Notes under the pieces: generated by a model
The model's database searches: none
Told to the model about the DNA's origin: nothing
Seen by the model: only the letters and a program-made list of their open reading frames with translations
Program-made: the position numbers and the translations under genes
Part shown: piece after piece, positions 33,470 to 44,859 of the stretch
Position numbering within the stretch: position 1 is the first letter of the stretch
Layout: every line of letters starts with the position of its first letter
Source of the DNA: Aplidium turbinatum
Taxonomy: Eukaryota > Chordata > Ascidiacea > Aplousobranchia > Polyclinidae
Direction: 5' to 3'
Length of the DNA: 64,000 bases
Assembly: GCA_918807975.1 (NCBI GenBank)
Contig: OU964929.1
Location: 10,867,197-10,931,196 of the forward strand

Positions 33470-34493
33470 CAGGGGTGTGCACTGTGCAATCTTTATCAGA
33501 GAAGGACCAGAAATAAATAACTGGAAAAAGCCGCTGGCCGCACGTTTATTTAACATATTCTTTCTAATTGCTGTCAGTGTCCAGGCACCAACAATAGTTT
33601 CCTTTCGTTATTGATCTGCTGGCATTATTAAGGATTATTTCCTTGCAGAAATAATAAGTTAATAAGCATAAATTTCTGATAACTGCTATTAAAATTTATT
33701 GTCACACCGACTTTAAACAAATTCAGTGAGAAATTTTCAGCTGGCGTTTTTTCCCGACAACTTTTTCCAAATTTGCTTTAATGGAAGAGTTTGCAATTCA
33801 AAGTTTATTTTCAAAGTGTTTGTCTGTCAGAACCGATCGAAAGGGGGATTTTATGATACCTATTTTAGAAAAAAATTGATTGCACAAACACATTGAGCCA
33901 AAAAAAAGCCATTTTGAAGCCATAAGTCTTTTCAAATGCGGAAAGTTGAGATGTTTTCGATAAAAATCGCCAAGATTCATCTTCAAATACGTTATTTTCA
34001 AATCAGTCTTCTCCTAAAGATCTATCAGTTCAATCAAAAACAGGCAAATTACCACACAAACAAGGCCAATAATTTGCAATCAATATCAGGTAGACTACGC
34101 AGTTTGAAAATTCAAAATTTTAAATACAACTTTTGCACCCCAGTCCACATTTTATTTTGACAAGAATGACACTTATTTGTAAGGCCATTCTACGCAATAG
34201 GCTAATCATCTTGAAAAGGATGCAATGTTGAAAACAAAAAAAACTCAAAAAAACAAGCCCAAATCTGCTAGAAAACCGTATGGTTAGGCATACATAATAA
34301 ACCGGACTTAGGTATATAGGTTTTACTACAGAAAGGGGATAAATTAAAAAATGCTTGCATGTACCAGACTAAACTGAATTAAAAACTCTATTTGTGGGCC
34401 ACACACCATTTGAAATCGGCACTTCTCAGCGGAGCGCACACTTTTTCTTTGGGGGACGCATTTGGCCCACAAGTTGCAGGTTCCACACCCCTG
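33470..34493 (-). mobile_element. hAT element with decayed transposase C-terminus
   Basis: Ends CAGGGGTGTG and CCACACCCCTG, with GTATACAT duplicated (33462-33469, 34494-34501). The minus-strand frame around 34001-33700 gives WLFFGSMCLCNQFFSKIG, IIKSPFRSVLTDKHFENKL, then a stop, then KKRQLKISH. This is the hAT dimerisation region (FGSTYLCEQ.FS..K..KS..RS.LTDEHL). Only the C-terminal part is present. It lies just upstream of the CTR9 start. Confidence 0.8.
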
Positions 34494-35039
34494 GTATACA
34501 TTGATAGATCACAGGAGTCATTTTGCAACAACTCATATAAAACTGGCATTATTGCCTACATGTAATTGTAACAAACCTTATAAATGATCCACAGGTAAAA
34601 GGGATGCTGTTTTCTATTGATCCCACTTAGATACTTTTTTCACTTTCCTTGAAGGGTCATAAATAAATTTTCTTTCGTTGTACAAATGTAAAATTATTGT
34701 TGCACAAAGAAGTGTTGAAAATACACTGTAACCTAGCTTTTTTGAACCAGGTAAAGTTGACCACCAATCTCGAATTTCTCCCATACCATCAAAACTGTAA
34801 CAATGAAAACAACTTTCAGACAGTAAAAGTTAAACTTTGGTAAAACTGCACTTTAGCTGAACAAATTATTTGCAAATTTTGTTTATTGCATACCGGTACC
34901 AGTATCCTGCACTTTGCCCTTGGAAGCTTTAGCTGCCCAAATTATTTCAAACTGTTTCTTACTGAATAATAATGTGTAGGCTATGTAACAATGTGTGCCT
35001 ATTCTTTCTGCAGAAATGTAAATGTATTATAATTCTTGT

Positions 35040-36180
35040 AATTATATACGTAAAAGGGTAATTGCCAACATTGCAATGGCTGGAAGACCGCATGCTCCGA
35101 CAACCATTGTCACATCAAGCGCAATTGTGGGAACGCGATAACGAGCGAAAAAGTATAATATGCAGTGATGTACGCGCATACAAAAAATATTGACGCCGTC
35201 AGCGTACACGCAAACGTTCGAAAAACCATATGCGGTATGCGTCAACGTAACTTGTAAAAAAAGTTGGCGGCGTCAATGCATATACTAGCATAAACTCATT
35301 TTGTTTGCTAGGTGCCAAACATTCACACGGTATAAACCACTCGAAACAAACAAGTTTTATTTTGAATTTCCACGAAGAAACACAAGCATCTAAAAGTGTT
35401 CATCTGACATTTTGCTGCGTTTTGGTTTCAATATGTCTTTGCCCATTGAAATCATTCTTTCAACTTATTCAAAATTTGGAGAGTTTGATAAAAAAAAAAA
35501 TGCAAACAACAGATAAGAGTAAGACATTAAAATGCATTGACGCTATACGCTAAAAAAAAAGGCAAAAACTCAACGGCGTAGCCTCAAGCGACAACTATCC
35601 AAAAAAATGTGGCCGCAAGCGTTAGCATAAACAAAAAGTCTACGCAGCAAGTCCATGGCGTAGAATTTGCGGCGTATACATACATCTCTGATAATATGTT
35701 GTTGCTGCTGGCCGAGATTGGTGATACGAACGCTTGCATACATTGGCTAACTGAATGAGGATTAATCAGTAACACCTTCACGTTCGGCACCTCAATAACG
35801 CTGTTTCCGTCATACATTCACAAATTCATGTTCCGCAACAAATTCAGGAACGACGACATGTTCTACCATTTCTTGGCTGCTGTTGCTGACAATCACTCGA
35901 TGTGAATTTATAATTACTTACTACGGCAGCTAAAATGCAAGAATAAATTGCAAATAAAGTGCAGTTTTACCTAAACTTATTACAGTATCAAATTTTACGT
36001 AGAAGATATTTGTGAATGAAATATGATAAAAATTGCTATCAGTTTATGGAGTAGTCTATACATTTATAGAAAGCAGGAGCCCATTGAAAACATCTTTATG
36101 CCCAGGTTCCAGACATCGAAACTTTACCCTAAGTATGTTTTTAGGGATGCAACCTAATTCGTACAATGAACAATCCATAC
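35040..36180. other. Gene-free stretch rich in GACGCCGTC/GCGTMNACGC words
   Basis: No protein recognised. CG-bearing words such as GACGCCGTCAGCGT, GGCGGCGTCAATGC, ATTGACGCTATACGC and GGCGTAGAATTTGCGGCG recur between 35100 and 35680. They resemble the interior of the element at 37095-37597. Probably a decayed relative; ends not found. Confidence 0.35.
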
Positions 36181-36184
36181 CGTC

Positions 36185-37780
36185 AGTTTGTACCTTAAAA
36201 AGATCGAGAGAAAAAATTAAAAAAAGCCGAAGTCGCTGATCTCAGTTTCCGCAAACATTTTAAAATTTTCTGCAAACAAACAAAAACTCCTGGGATCATT
36301 ATTATACCAGAAATTTTAAAATGTTTGCGGAAACTGCGATCAGCAACTTTGGCAAACACTTAGGATCATTACCGGAAATTTTAAAATGTTTGCGGAAACT
36401 GCGGAAAAACGGAAACTGCAATCAGCGACTTCGGCTTTGTTCTATTTTTTTCTCTCGATCTTTTCAGTTTGTTTGTTTGCGAAAACACCCTAACCCCTTT
36501 TAAAATGTTTGCGGAAACTGCGATCAGCGATTTCGGCAAACTCTTAGGATCATTACCAGAAATTTTAAAATGTTTGCAGAAACTGCGATCAGCGACTTCA
36601 ATTATTTTTAATTTTTTCTTCTCGATCTTTTCCTAACCCTAACCTTTATTAAATGTTTGCGGAAAAACAGAAACTCCGATCAGCGACTTCGGCCATGCTT
36701 CAGCTTTGTTCTATTTTTTTCTCTCGATCTTTTCAGAGGGAAAATTTTAAAATGTTTGCCGAAACTGCGATCAGCGACTTTGGCTTTTTTTAATTTTTTT
36801 ATTTGATCTTTTCAGGGTACAAACTGAGGGTAAGAACTGTTTAGGGTACGAACTACGGTAGATTGCACCTGATCAACCCTAACCCTTTTAAAATGTTTGC
36901 GGAAACTGCGATCAGCGACTTCGCCAAACTCTTAGGATCATTTTACTGAAAATTTTAAAATGTTTGCATTACCGGTACAGGAAATTTTAAAATGTTTGCG
37001 GAAAAACGGAAACTGCGATCAGCGATGTTTTATTTTTTTCTCTCGATCTTTTCAGTTTGTTTGTTTGCGGATGCGGATACCGATACATAACCGACAGTGT
37101 TGTACGTTGACGCTGAGGCTAGCGCCGTCAGTTTATTTTTTAGTTGACGAAAGTGATAGCGCCGTCAACTATTTTGCCAATTTTAAGTGTCAAGCGCTAT
37201 GCGTCATTTTTCGTTTTCATGGAAAATCTCGTTTCACTACGAGAGTTAAATTTTGTTTGACGTTTTGACTTTCAGACTACTAGCAATGAACAATTTTTTT
37301 AGGAGCTGTTCGTCTATCGAATTATGCAGTTTCAAGTTTCTTTATCGTATCCTGGGTTAATCTGAGTCGAGAAAAAACGAAATCGTCTTGCACAGCTCGA
37401 AACAGTCTCAAAAACCAAACTTGTTAGAAGTCGAATACTTCCGGTTTGTGAGACCGTGGCTAAAATAGTGCTAGAAATTAGCGGTGACGCTGACGCCGTC
37501 AACTTCTTCAAGAGCTTGCGCAATACTTTATGCCGTAAAGTTTTTAGGCAATTTGCGCTGACGCTGTCAATTTATTTCATTGACGCGTACAACACTGCTA
37601 ACTGATACCCTAACCCTTGTAAAATGTTTGCAGAAACTGCAATCAGCGAGAGACAGCGACTTTGGCTTTTTTAATTTTTTCTCTTGCTCTTTTCAAGGTA
37701 CGAATTGTTCATGGTACGAATTATGTTGCACCCTAATTTTAGCATTGGCACTCATGTTGTCAACCTCCATGTGGTGTGAG
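36185..37780. repeat. Irregular minisatellite, ~8 units
   Basis: The unit contains TTTTAAAATGTTTGCGGAAA, then CTGCGATCAGCGACTTCGGC, TTTTTTTCTCTCGATCTTTT and often CCCTAACCC or TTAGGATCATTACC. Unit lengths vary (about 100-250 bp) and some are inverted near 36220-36300. A 503-bp element (37095-37597) splits the array. Confidence 0.75.
37095..37597. mobile_element. hAT-like MITE inside the minisatellite
   Basis: Ends CAGTGTTGTACGTTGACGC and GCGTACAACACTG. Flanks ATAACCGA and CTAACTGA match at 6 of 8 positions. Inside are several GACGCCGTCAA-type words. The minisatellite resumes on both sides. Confidence 0.6.
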
Positions 37781-38157
37781 TAAAAATCAGGCAAATGGCA
37801 ATCAATAAAGATATGGTTACGTCAAGGCATATCTGGATTAGTAAAAAGATAAACCCACGATCTATACGTGTCATATCATACCAATAAGCTTTGTCAGGAA
37901 AAACTCTAACATTTTTTTTATTTTAATGTTGGACCCCTCGTTATGACCTGGCTATCCATCAATTGCGCTGAAACTTAAATTATCTGTCTCATGCAAAAAA
38001 TACTTTTGCGTCATACCAATTTTATAACCTGTTATAAACATTGTACCAATGTGCTGTTGTACCAAAAGGAACAGAATTTTAATGCTGACAGACCACAAAA
38101 CAACCTCCTTCATTCCCAATTTTCTGAAATGATTAACTGATAAACTGAGTACTGAGA

Positions 38158-39580
38158 CAGTGCTTCCACTCTTACAAAGCTAGATTACCACTTGTATTAC
38201 CACATTTGTCCTCAGATTACCACATTTTTTACTGTGATTTTCTACCCGATTTTAACCGTATTTCGACTTACTTTTACATTAACAAAGTGGCTATTTTTAC
38301 CCACTTGTTGCCATAGTTACTATCAGGTGTTGCCAGAGTTAGGATTAAGGTTAGTAAGGGTTAGACTTAGGAATAAGGTTAGAGTTTTGATCTTTACCCA
38401 GAACTAAAAAAAATTCCAAAATGCACGTTTTTGTTTTCAACTGCTTTTAACTTTTCTCAGATTAGGACAGAATTCCTTATTTGGCAATGCCATTATTTGG
38501 CTATATTTACACTATATCAGTGGTTGCCAACATGGGTCTGCGGACCCCTTGGGGGTCTGTGAGAAAGCATTTGGGGGTCCGTGATTACCTTGATGAATTT
38601 TGGAAAAAAAAAGCGATCTTTTTACTTTCATTTCTCTCATTAAATTTGTTTATGTTGAAAAAGTTTCGGCATGGCACTTTGGGTCACCTTAATATTCAAA
38701 TACTGCTGACATTTCTTGAAAACAGTAACTCATTCATTTTCTTATTTGAGTAACTGTTTAACTTGATATTTGCCGCAAGAGTCATTGCGGCAATGCAACA
38801 TGACACAGTACAGTAGTTGAGTAGCATAATAATTACAATAATCAATAGTATGTTAATTGAGTTTCAGGTAAAATTTAGGTAGGGGTCCGCAGAATTAATA
38901 ATTTGTCTAAAGGGGTCCGTGACAACAAAAAGGTTGGGAATCACAGCACTATATACGTATATAGTTTAAAATAAGGTCTAAAACAGTGGTTCTCAACCTT
39001 CTAGTCTTGGTGGACCCCTTTTGATGCCTTCGAAGCGGTCGCGGACCCCTAAAAATTTATATTTGAAATAATTTTTGTATATTGCGTCTCCTGGTAAGTT
39101 TCTAAGAACACACTTAGAATAATTTGCTGAATTCGCGATGCACTTAGAGATTGACGAAATTATGTTAATTATGTTGGCACACAAGATGAAACATCAATAA
39201 TGTATATGCTCATTTGATGTTTTTCTATAAATTTAATCAAAAGTTAATAGAATACTTGCGACCGTTACAAAGAATTTCTTCGGTTTTTAAACTTGTAATC
39301 AGTATTAATTCGTTATAATCGCAGTCATTGCAAAGCTGTAAGTAGTGAGACTGCTGACTAACGCTTGCATTTCTAAGTTAATTATTTATCAACAACCTGC
39401 TGTCTCAGAAGAATTAAGTTGAACATGGTCAACATAGCCTTATTAAAAGGTTTAAGTCATTTATATGATATTTTAGTTAAGAAACCAAACCTTTGTGCCA
39501 TGTCCTTTGCAATTTCAAACGACGCAACAGTGCGTTGCGACAATTGTGGTAATTACCACCAAAGTGGAAGCGCTGAGCTG
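38158..39580. mobile_element. hAT-like element with CAGTGCTTCCAC ends, containing other repeats
   Basis: The left end CAGTGCTTCCACTCTTAC is mirrored by GTGGAAGCGCTG near 39564-39575. ATTACCAC words recur near both ends. ACTGAGAC occurs at 38151-38158 and 39581-39588, but its register with the ends is slightly off. Same terminus as the element at 8762-13113. It contains the third copy of the 7230-7815 MITE (38285-38480) and a younger hAT MITE. Confidence 0.45.
38518..38946. mobile_element. hAT MITE (CAGTGGTTGCCAAC)
   Basis: Ends CAGTGGTTGCCAACATGG and GGTTGGGAATCACAG, with CACTATAT duplicated (38510-38517, 38947-38954). GGTCTGCGGACCCC-type inverted words lie near each end. A second, solo end of a related type (CAGTGGTTCTCAACC) starts at 38986. 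Non-coding. Confidence 0.75.
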
Positions 39581-39976
39581 ACTGAGACTCTGAGAGTCTG
39601 TGACTTCAGTCTGAGATTCTGACGTTGTTCGGTGTTGCCAAAGGCGGCCAAATAAACTTTCAACCAACGTTTTGAAAATTTTCCAACTGCAAAGACATTT
39701 CACCAATGTATTTTTAATGCAGGTATTTCTAGAAGCACAAAGTTTCTGGAAATCCTTGACAGAATGTCAAAACATGGCGTTTTGATGTAGTTTTACTACC
39801 AATTCCTGCGTGATCTTGAAACCGGGGTCTCGAAAAAATAAAAGAACGGTTAGTTTTCGTCTCTGGTTGATTGTGTTTTTTGTTCAATTTGAGCGAAAAA
39901 AAAAAAAATTTTTTGTCGATTGTAAAAACAGTATAAATATAATAATTTAAAAAAACAAAAACGAATAAACCTTTAC

Positions 39977-40040
39977 CTCTTGTTCTTGCTTGAGGTCCAG
40001 CCCCGGTCCAGACTTCACCGTCTGCCCTTTGTTTTCGAAA
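39977..40040 (-). other. Exon-like segment, gene not recognised
   Basis: On the minus strand AATTTTGCAG|TTTCG opens and AAGAG|GTAAAG closes a 64-bp open stretch (FRKQRADGEVWTGAGPQART). A further open stretch with an acceptor-like TTTCGAG starts near 39836, and one of 70 codons lies at 40111-40323 minus. They may belong to an unrecognised gene or a transposon. No family recognised. Confidence 0.2.
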
Positions 40041-40995
40041 CTGCAAAATTATTTATCCTATTATAATTTTTGCTTCAACAATTTACAATTATCTTTGGCA
40101 ACACTAGTTTTTATTCAGTGTTTCCACAAAATTTAACAAATTTCTCAACTTTAAGACAGTGAACCCATTTATTTTTGCATTGAAACAAACCAAGTTCCTC
40201 CCTAATTTCCCCACAAACTGTATTATTGTCAGAAGAAAAGTGTCGTTCTTTGTCTTTTTTAGGAACTTTGCATAGCACTTTGAATTTAAAAACATAGCTA
40301 CTCACTGTCGTTGCTGCGAACACTTTATGTCTGTATGAAATCTGTAAATAGTCCTTGTATTATAAGTCCATTTCATAACTTCAATAATATGTGTATGTTG
40401 TAGTATTTTTTGTGATAGTTGTTAGGTTTAGTCGTCTTCGCATTGCTTCAACAATTGGTACTCCAGCTGTTTTAGTAACAAGGAGACGACTGATCCTTTC
40501 AACTAATTCATCTAGTCTACTTGCTTCAATATCAGGTTTGATGGTCGTGCCTGATTACATTCATCGATACATATACCATAAAAGATCTTGTATATGCACC
40601 TCTTAAATGTGGTGAAAAGGTGGCAAAACCATTACAATTTTGTGACAAAACCACTACGGGAGGGGACTAAAACACGTTGTTTTCATAAGCATTTTATAAT
40701 ATAAACACACAAAAATCAAATCGTTGAGACCTTTATCATTCAGTCTGCTTCTCAGTTTTCTGACAAATAGTCCTATGTCCGGAGTTTGTTTGTTTATCTT
40801 TATCCTGCATTGCGGGAAAGCGGACTTGAGCGCTTTGCATCGGTGTACGCCTTCCGACGTACACCTGACCCACGCTGCAGCCGACTGCAATGTCTGTTTC
40901 CGGTTGTCTACTCTACTTATGACTTAAATTTGGTACGGTACTACCAATTACTCGAAATCGATCACCGGGTAGAGGCAATTATCGTAAAGTTTCTT

Positions 40996-42404
40996 CAGGG
41001 ATATCTAGAACAACGGGATTGCTGACTTTGCAAATTTCGATAGAGCGATGGACACGAGAAGGGTCAGCGCTGTTAACGCCCGAAAATGAAAAAGGCGAAA
41101 GCGCGTGTCAATTCCGCTGTTGAGAAGTCGCCTTTTCTAGATATCCCTGTTGTGAAGCTAAAATAAGGTCTTGAAAGTGGGCCCTCCTAGGCATCTTCCC
41201 TAGCAACGCCCATAGCAACAACTAATGGCTGGCATTGTCTATAACTTAAGATCATCATTTTAAAGCAAATTTTTGCTGTTAGTCATCCAAGACTATTGAG
41301 TAGTGAACGCAGCTTTAGTTTTCATATTTAATTGATTATTGCATCACTTTTGAGCAAGTTTTAGTCATCAAAGATAGGAAATAAAAAAAACATGAAAAGA
41401 AGTAAGAAAATTCAATTTCGTGGTATTGCTAAACAAAGAAAGTTGGATAAGGTTGGTTGTAAGTCTAACAATGGTGGTAGACTTGATGAACTGTTACTGT
41501 AACACAAGTGTAACCTTTCCTGTAACACCAGAAAGCCATCCAACAACAGAAGATCAAAGCCCTTTTTGCCAACCTTCTACTTCGGCAAAAAAAAATTAGG
41601 AAAACAAGACAGTAGCAAAATCCCTGCATATTCAGAAACCTGCCAAATACTCGACAAGTTTTGACTTGACAAATCAAGAAAAAGAAGCTTTGACACATCC
41701 AAGGCCAGGAGAAAAACATTAAAAGCACTTAAGAAAAAATTACAAACCCAAGCAGAGGCAAAAAAGGGTCTACTTATGATAAAGGAGGCTTTAAGGTGTT
41801 GAAAATGTTTATTGTTGTTTTTCGTAAAATGTGATTTTTGACCAAGTACCAAACTTTAATCCCAAATATCTCTTTCATTTATTTGCCAATCGCTTTCAAA
41901 TTTTTAACACTATTAGACAGAGTAAACATGCAAAGCCTCTGGTCAAAGAATTTGGGAAATTTTGTCCATGATGCTGTAGGCACCCATTTGTTTTATGTCC
42001 GAGGATCAAAAATTTTTGAAAAAATGCAACAATTCGAATAACTTTTTATTTTCTCAAAATATCTTGATTTCCTTCCATAGAGCTTCAGTCTTGATACTTA
42101 TAAATTCTTATACTTATAATTCTTTTAAAATTTGATTCAAATCCAGTAAGTGGTATTAAAAATATTTGTGTTTAAAATTTGTGTATTTTTCACCACTTGG
42201 TGGCGGTTTGGGGAAAAACGGCCACATTTTCAAATTTTTTTTTGCTTTTTTTAAATTATTTCATCTTCAAGCATCATTTTAAAAACAAGAAATGGGTTGT
42301 ATGTTGAGAAATCCACATTTTAGTTTGTGTAGTAATGAAGCAGTAACCCTCTTATTGTCCACTTCAAAACAGAGTCAGCAATCCCGTTGTTCTAGATATC
42401 CCTG
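40996..42404. mobile_element. hAT-like element, 1.4 kb, with a third internal end
   Basis: Ends CAGGGATATCTAGAACAACG and inverse; AGTTTCTT duplicated (40988-40995, 42405-42412). The inverted match is about 32 bp. Another CTAGATATCCCTG end lies at 41141-41153. The interior includes a short Lys-rich frame (MKRSKKIQFRGIAKQRK) near 41391 with no recognised family, and a decayed tail. Confidence 0.8.
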
Positions 42405-42424
42405 AGTTTCTTGCTCAGAGAAAC

Positions 42425-42507
42425 AACAGCAATTGCGTGTGGCTGGAGTCGAACATGCAGGCTCTCGACTGCGAGCCCAACGCGCTAACCACTCGGCCAC
42501 TGCTGTC
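42425..42507 (-). tRNA. tRNA-like sequence (Ser/Leu type), probably SINE head or pseudo-tRNA
   Basis: The minus strand reads ACAGCAGTGGCCGAGTGGTT, a class II D-arm with a good A box, then GTTCGACTCC as B box, and a TTGCTGT end that can pair with ACAGCA. The anticodon arm does not form a normal 5-bp stem with 7-nt loop, so I doubt a working tRNA. It lies 13 bp outside the duplicated target of the hAT element at 40996. Confidence 0.5.
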
Positions 42508-42719
42508 TTACGTCCTACGGCCTCCACTGACATGACTTGATTGTGAACTAAGAAAGATCGATTCTTTAACATAGGCTAATGTATTTAAGGCTTTTGTTTG
42601 TAGCTGAAAATTCACATTGCTTTTCACTATTCTTTGCTGTGGATGAAATGGCCTCGAAGTTGTGATTTGCACTTTTCAGAAATTAAGCAAAATCCTCAGA
42701 AAGAATGGACTCTCTTATG

Positions 42720-44803
42720 CAGTGGCGCGGGAACTATTTTTCTCTAGGGGGGGCTGAAGATGCCGTAGTGTTGTCAGCTTCTGGGGGGCTTCGCCCCCCA
42801 GACCCCCCTTATATGGGTCAGCATTTAAAAGTGGTAGTAGCATATAAGCATTCGGTCACCTCCGGTGTAAGAGACGACGCCAAAACACATAGCCTACATT
42901 GTAAATTATGACAAATGAAAAACGGCAACAACAAAGCAACTGTTCAGAAAATTCAAATGAAAACGTACAAATTAGAAAGTGATTTGAAAACGATAGTTTG
43001 TGTAAGTGAGTTCTCACACGCTTCCGAAGATTGCTTTTCGCTCAGGTGTTTTCTCTAGAAACTGTGTCATGAGTTCTTTGACATCGACAGTGTCCAAAAT
43101 GTTTTGATGGACATGCATCAACGCAAGATGAGTAGCCTAAGTCTTTTTTGTGTGGTTGAGCTTCTCAACCACGTTTTCAAGCGTCTTAGAGCAGAGAAAG
43201 AACGTTCTGATGATGCAGCTGAAGCAGGGAGGCAAAGGCAGAGCTCCACGAATTTTCGCAATTCTTTGAAAAGATCTAGTGTTTGAGGATTTAGTCAGGC
43301 CCGGATTTGGGGGGGGGCAGAGGATGCAGGTGCTTTGAAGGGGGCCCCCCGACGTGGAAAAAATGTGATTTTGTGTTATTTTTTTCTTTTAGCCTTTGAT
43401 GTTTCTACAGAATTCTGTGCAGTGCAGGATTAATGCTAGTGTAGACGTAGTAGTTTTTCGCCGGGGGCCCCCCGATGTAAAAGTGCTCCGGGCCCCCCAT
43501 CATCTAAATCCGGCCCTGGATTTAGTTGTGATAGTACCTCAGCAACCTTTTGAACGGAGTTTGCGGTTTTTCCACTTACAACTTCGCTGAACAAGGAAAG
43601 TTCCGTTTTTAGGCGATCTTTTCTGATGGCATCGGATAAGCTGTTCTCAGTAGCCTATCAGATCTTTCCTCACCATTTGCACAGCTCAGAAGGGCCTTCT
43701 ATCTGTTGGCTGCTGTAAGCAGATCCGCCTGGTCGAATCTTCGATCAAGCTCAGCTTGAACCAACTCAAGGGCTTCGATGTAGCCTATTACCGTTTCCAC
43801 GCTCTTTCTCCCGCAGACAACAAACCATCGGATTCTTCTGTGTTTCGAAACCTTGCTGGAGTTTTGCCCACTCGGGGATCCCTTGGCGTGTTTAGGTTAT
43901 CGGCAAACATAAAGACGTTTGCTGCATCCATAAGCTTGGAAATGGATTCATCTTTTCTGAGATTTTTGATCCGTTTGCGGAGAATTGTGATGGATTCCAA
44001 AACTGAAGAAGCAGAAATCTTTTTGTTTTGGAGCTGTCTTGCGACGGCTTCCGCAGGCTGATAAACTTCACCACTGCAGGTAATCGCAATATAAAGCCGC
44101 ATCGTGCGTACTTGTTTTACAAAGCCGAATATTTTTGCACGTGCGTCTCCTCGCATTGCACTATCTTCTGTCATGTCGGTCAGTCATTGCGACAGGGTAG
44201 GGTAGCACTTAACAACACGAGCGAGGCAAAAGCACGAAAGCACCAACAAGTAGGACGCAAACCCAGCAAATTGCAGGCAACTTCATCGGAACCAAAAAGC
44301 GACATGAATGAAGATTTACGCATAGACGATTCACGAATTACAACTGCAACACTTTGAACGAAGTTTAAGGCATCGGCAATAAGCCTCGCTTCCTTTACAA
44401 CGTCTTGCAAAATCAAATCGAGAGCATGATTACTGCAGTGAATGTATACCGATCCAGGGCAGAATGCTTTAAGTTTGGCCCGCACTCACTTCTAGCAACC
44501 AGACATAGCCTACTGTATTTGCTGCACCGTCAAGACAGTAGCCTTGAAGGCGTTCAATCGGCAAATTCAGCTGGGAAAACAAATCGGTAATACACGAAAA
44601 CAACGTTTCCGATTTCGAATTGGGAGCATTATAAAACCCAAGAAAAACGTTTTGCAACACGATTACTGAAAATATGTTATGTACCTGAAATTGTCAGAAT
44701 TTTCTAGGGGGGGCTGAAGCAATTATCGAAATTTCCAGGGGGGGCTGAAATAGCTCTAGGGGGGGCTGCAACCCCTTGAGCACCCCTACTTCCCGCGCCC
44801 TTG
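42720..44803 (-). mobile_element. hAT element with DUF4371/zf-MYM1-like transposase remnant
   Basis: Ends CAGTGGCGCGGGAACTA and CTTCCCGCGCCCTTG, with CTCTTATG duplicated (42712-42719, 44804-44811). Minus-strand pieces read GFYNAPNSKSETLFSCI, LNLPIERLQGYCLDGAAN, KLKAFCPGSVYIHCSNHAL, DLILQDVVKEARLIADALN and, further on, VARQLQNKKISASSVLES. This is the catalytic half of a hAT transposase of the type found in ZMYM1-like proteins. Frames are broken and the N terminus is missing. A sister copy lies inverted at 46919-50684. A 223-bp MITE sits inside at 43296. Confidence 0.85.
43296..43518. mobile_element. hAT MITE nested in the 42720 element
   Basis: Ends CAGGCCCGGATTTGG and CTAAATCCGGCCCTG, with GATTTAGT duplicated (43288-43295, 43519-43526). 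The sister element shows the empty site near 47960 (AACTAAACCCTCAAACACTAG on plus), which confirms the insertion. Confidence 0.85.
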
Positions 44804-44859
44804 CTCTTATGAGTTAGCTTTCTCACTTTCTCAGTTCTCTCCGGAACGGCGTTCCGGAA

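Noticed and set aside
35042-35245. Minus ORF RVPTIALDVTMVVGACG as a membrane protein or transposase
   Set aside because: No recognisable motif, and it lies in a CG-word repeat patch; most likely chance.
42425-42507. Functional tRNA-Ser or tRNA-Leu gene
   Set aside because: A and B boxes and the acceptor ends look right, but the anticodon arm does not fold; kept only as a tRNA-like element.
43788-44174. 128-codon minus ORF as a host gene
   Set aside because: Lies wholly inside the hAT element 42720-44803 and matches the same transposase as 47493-47747.
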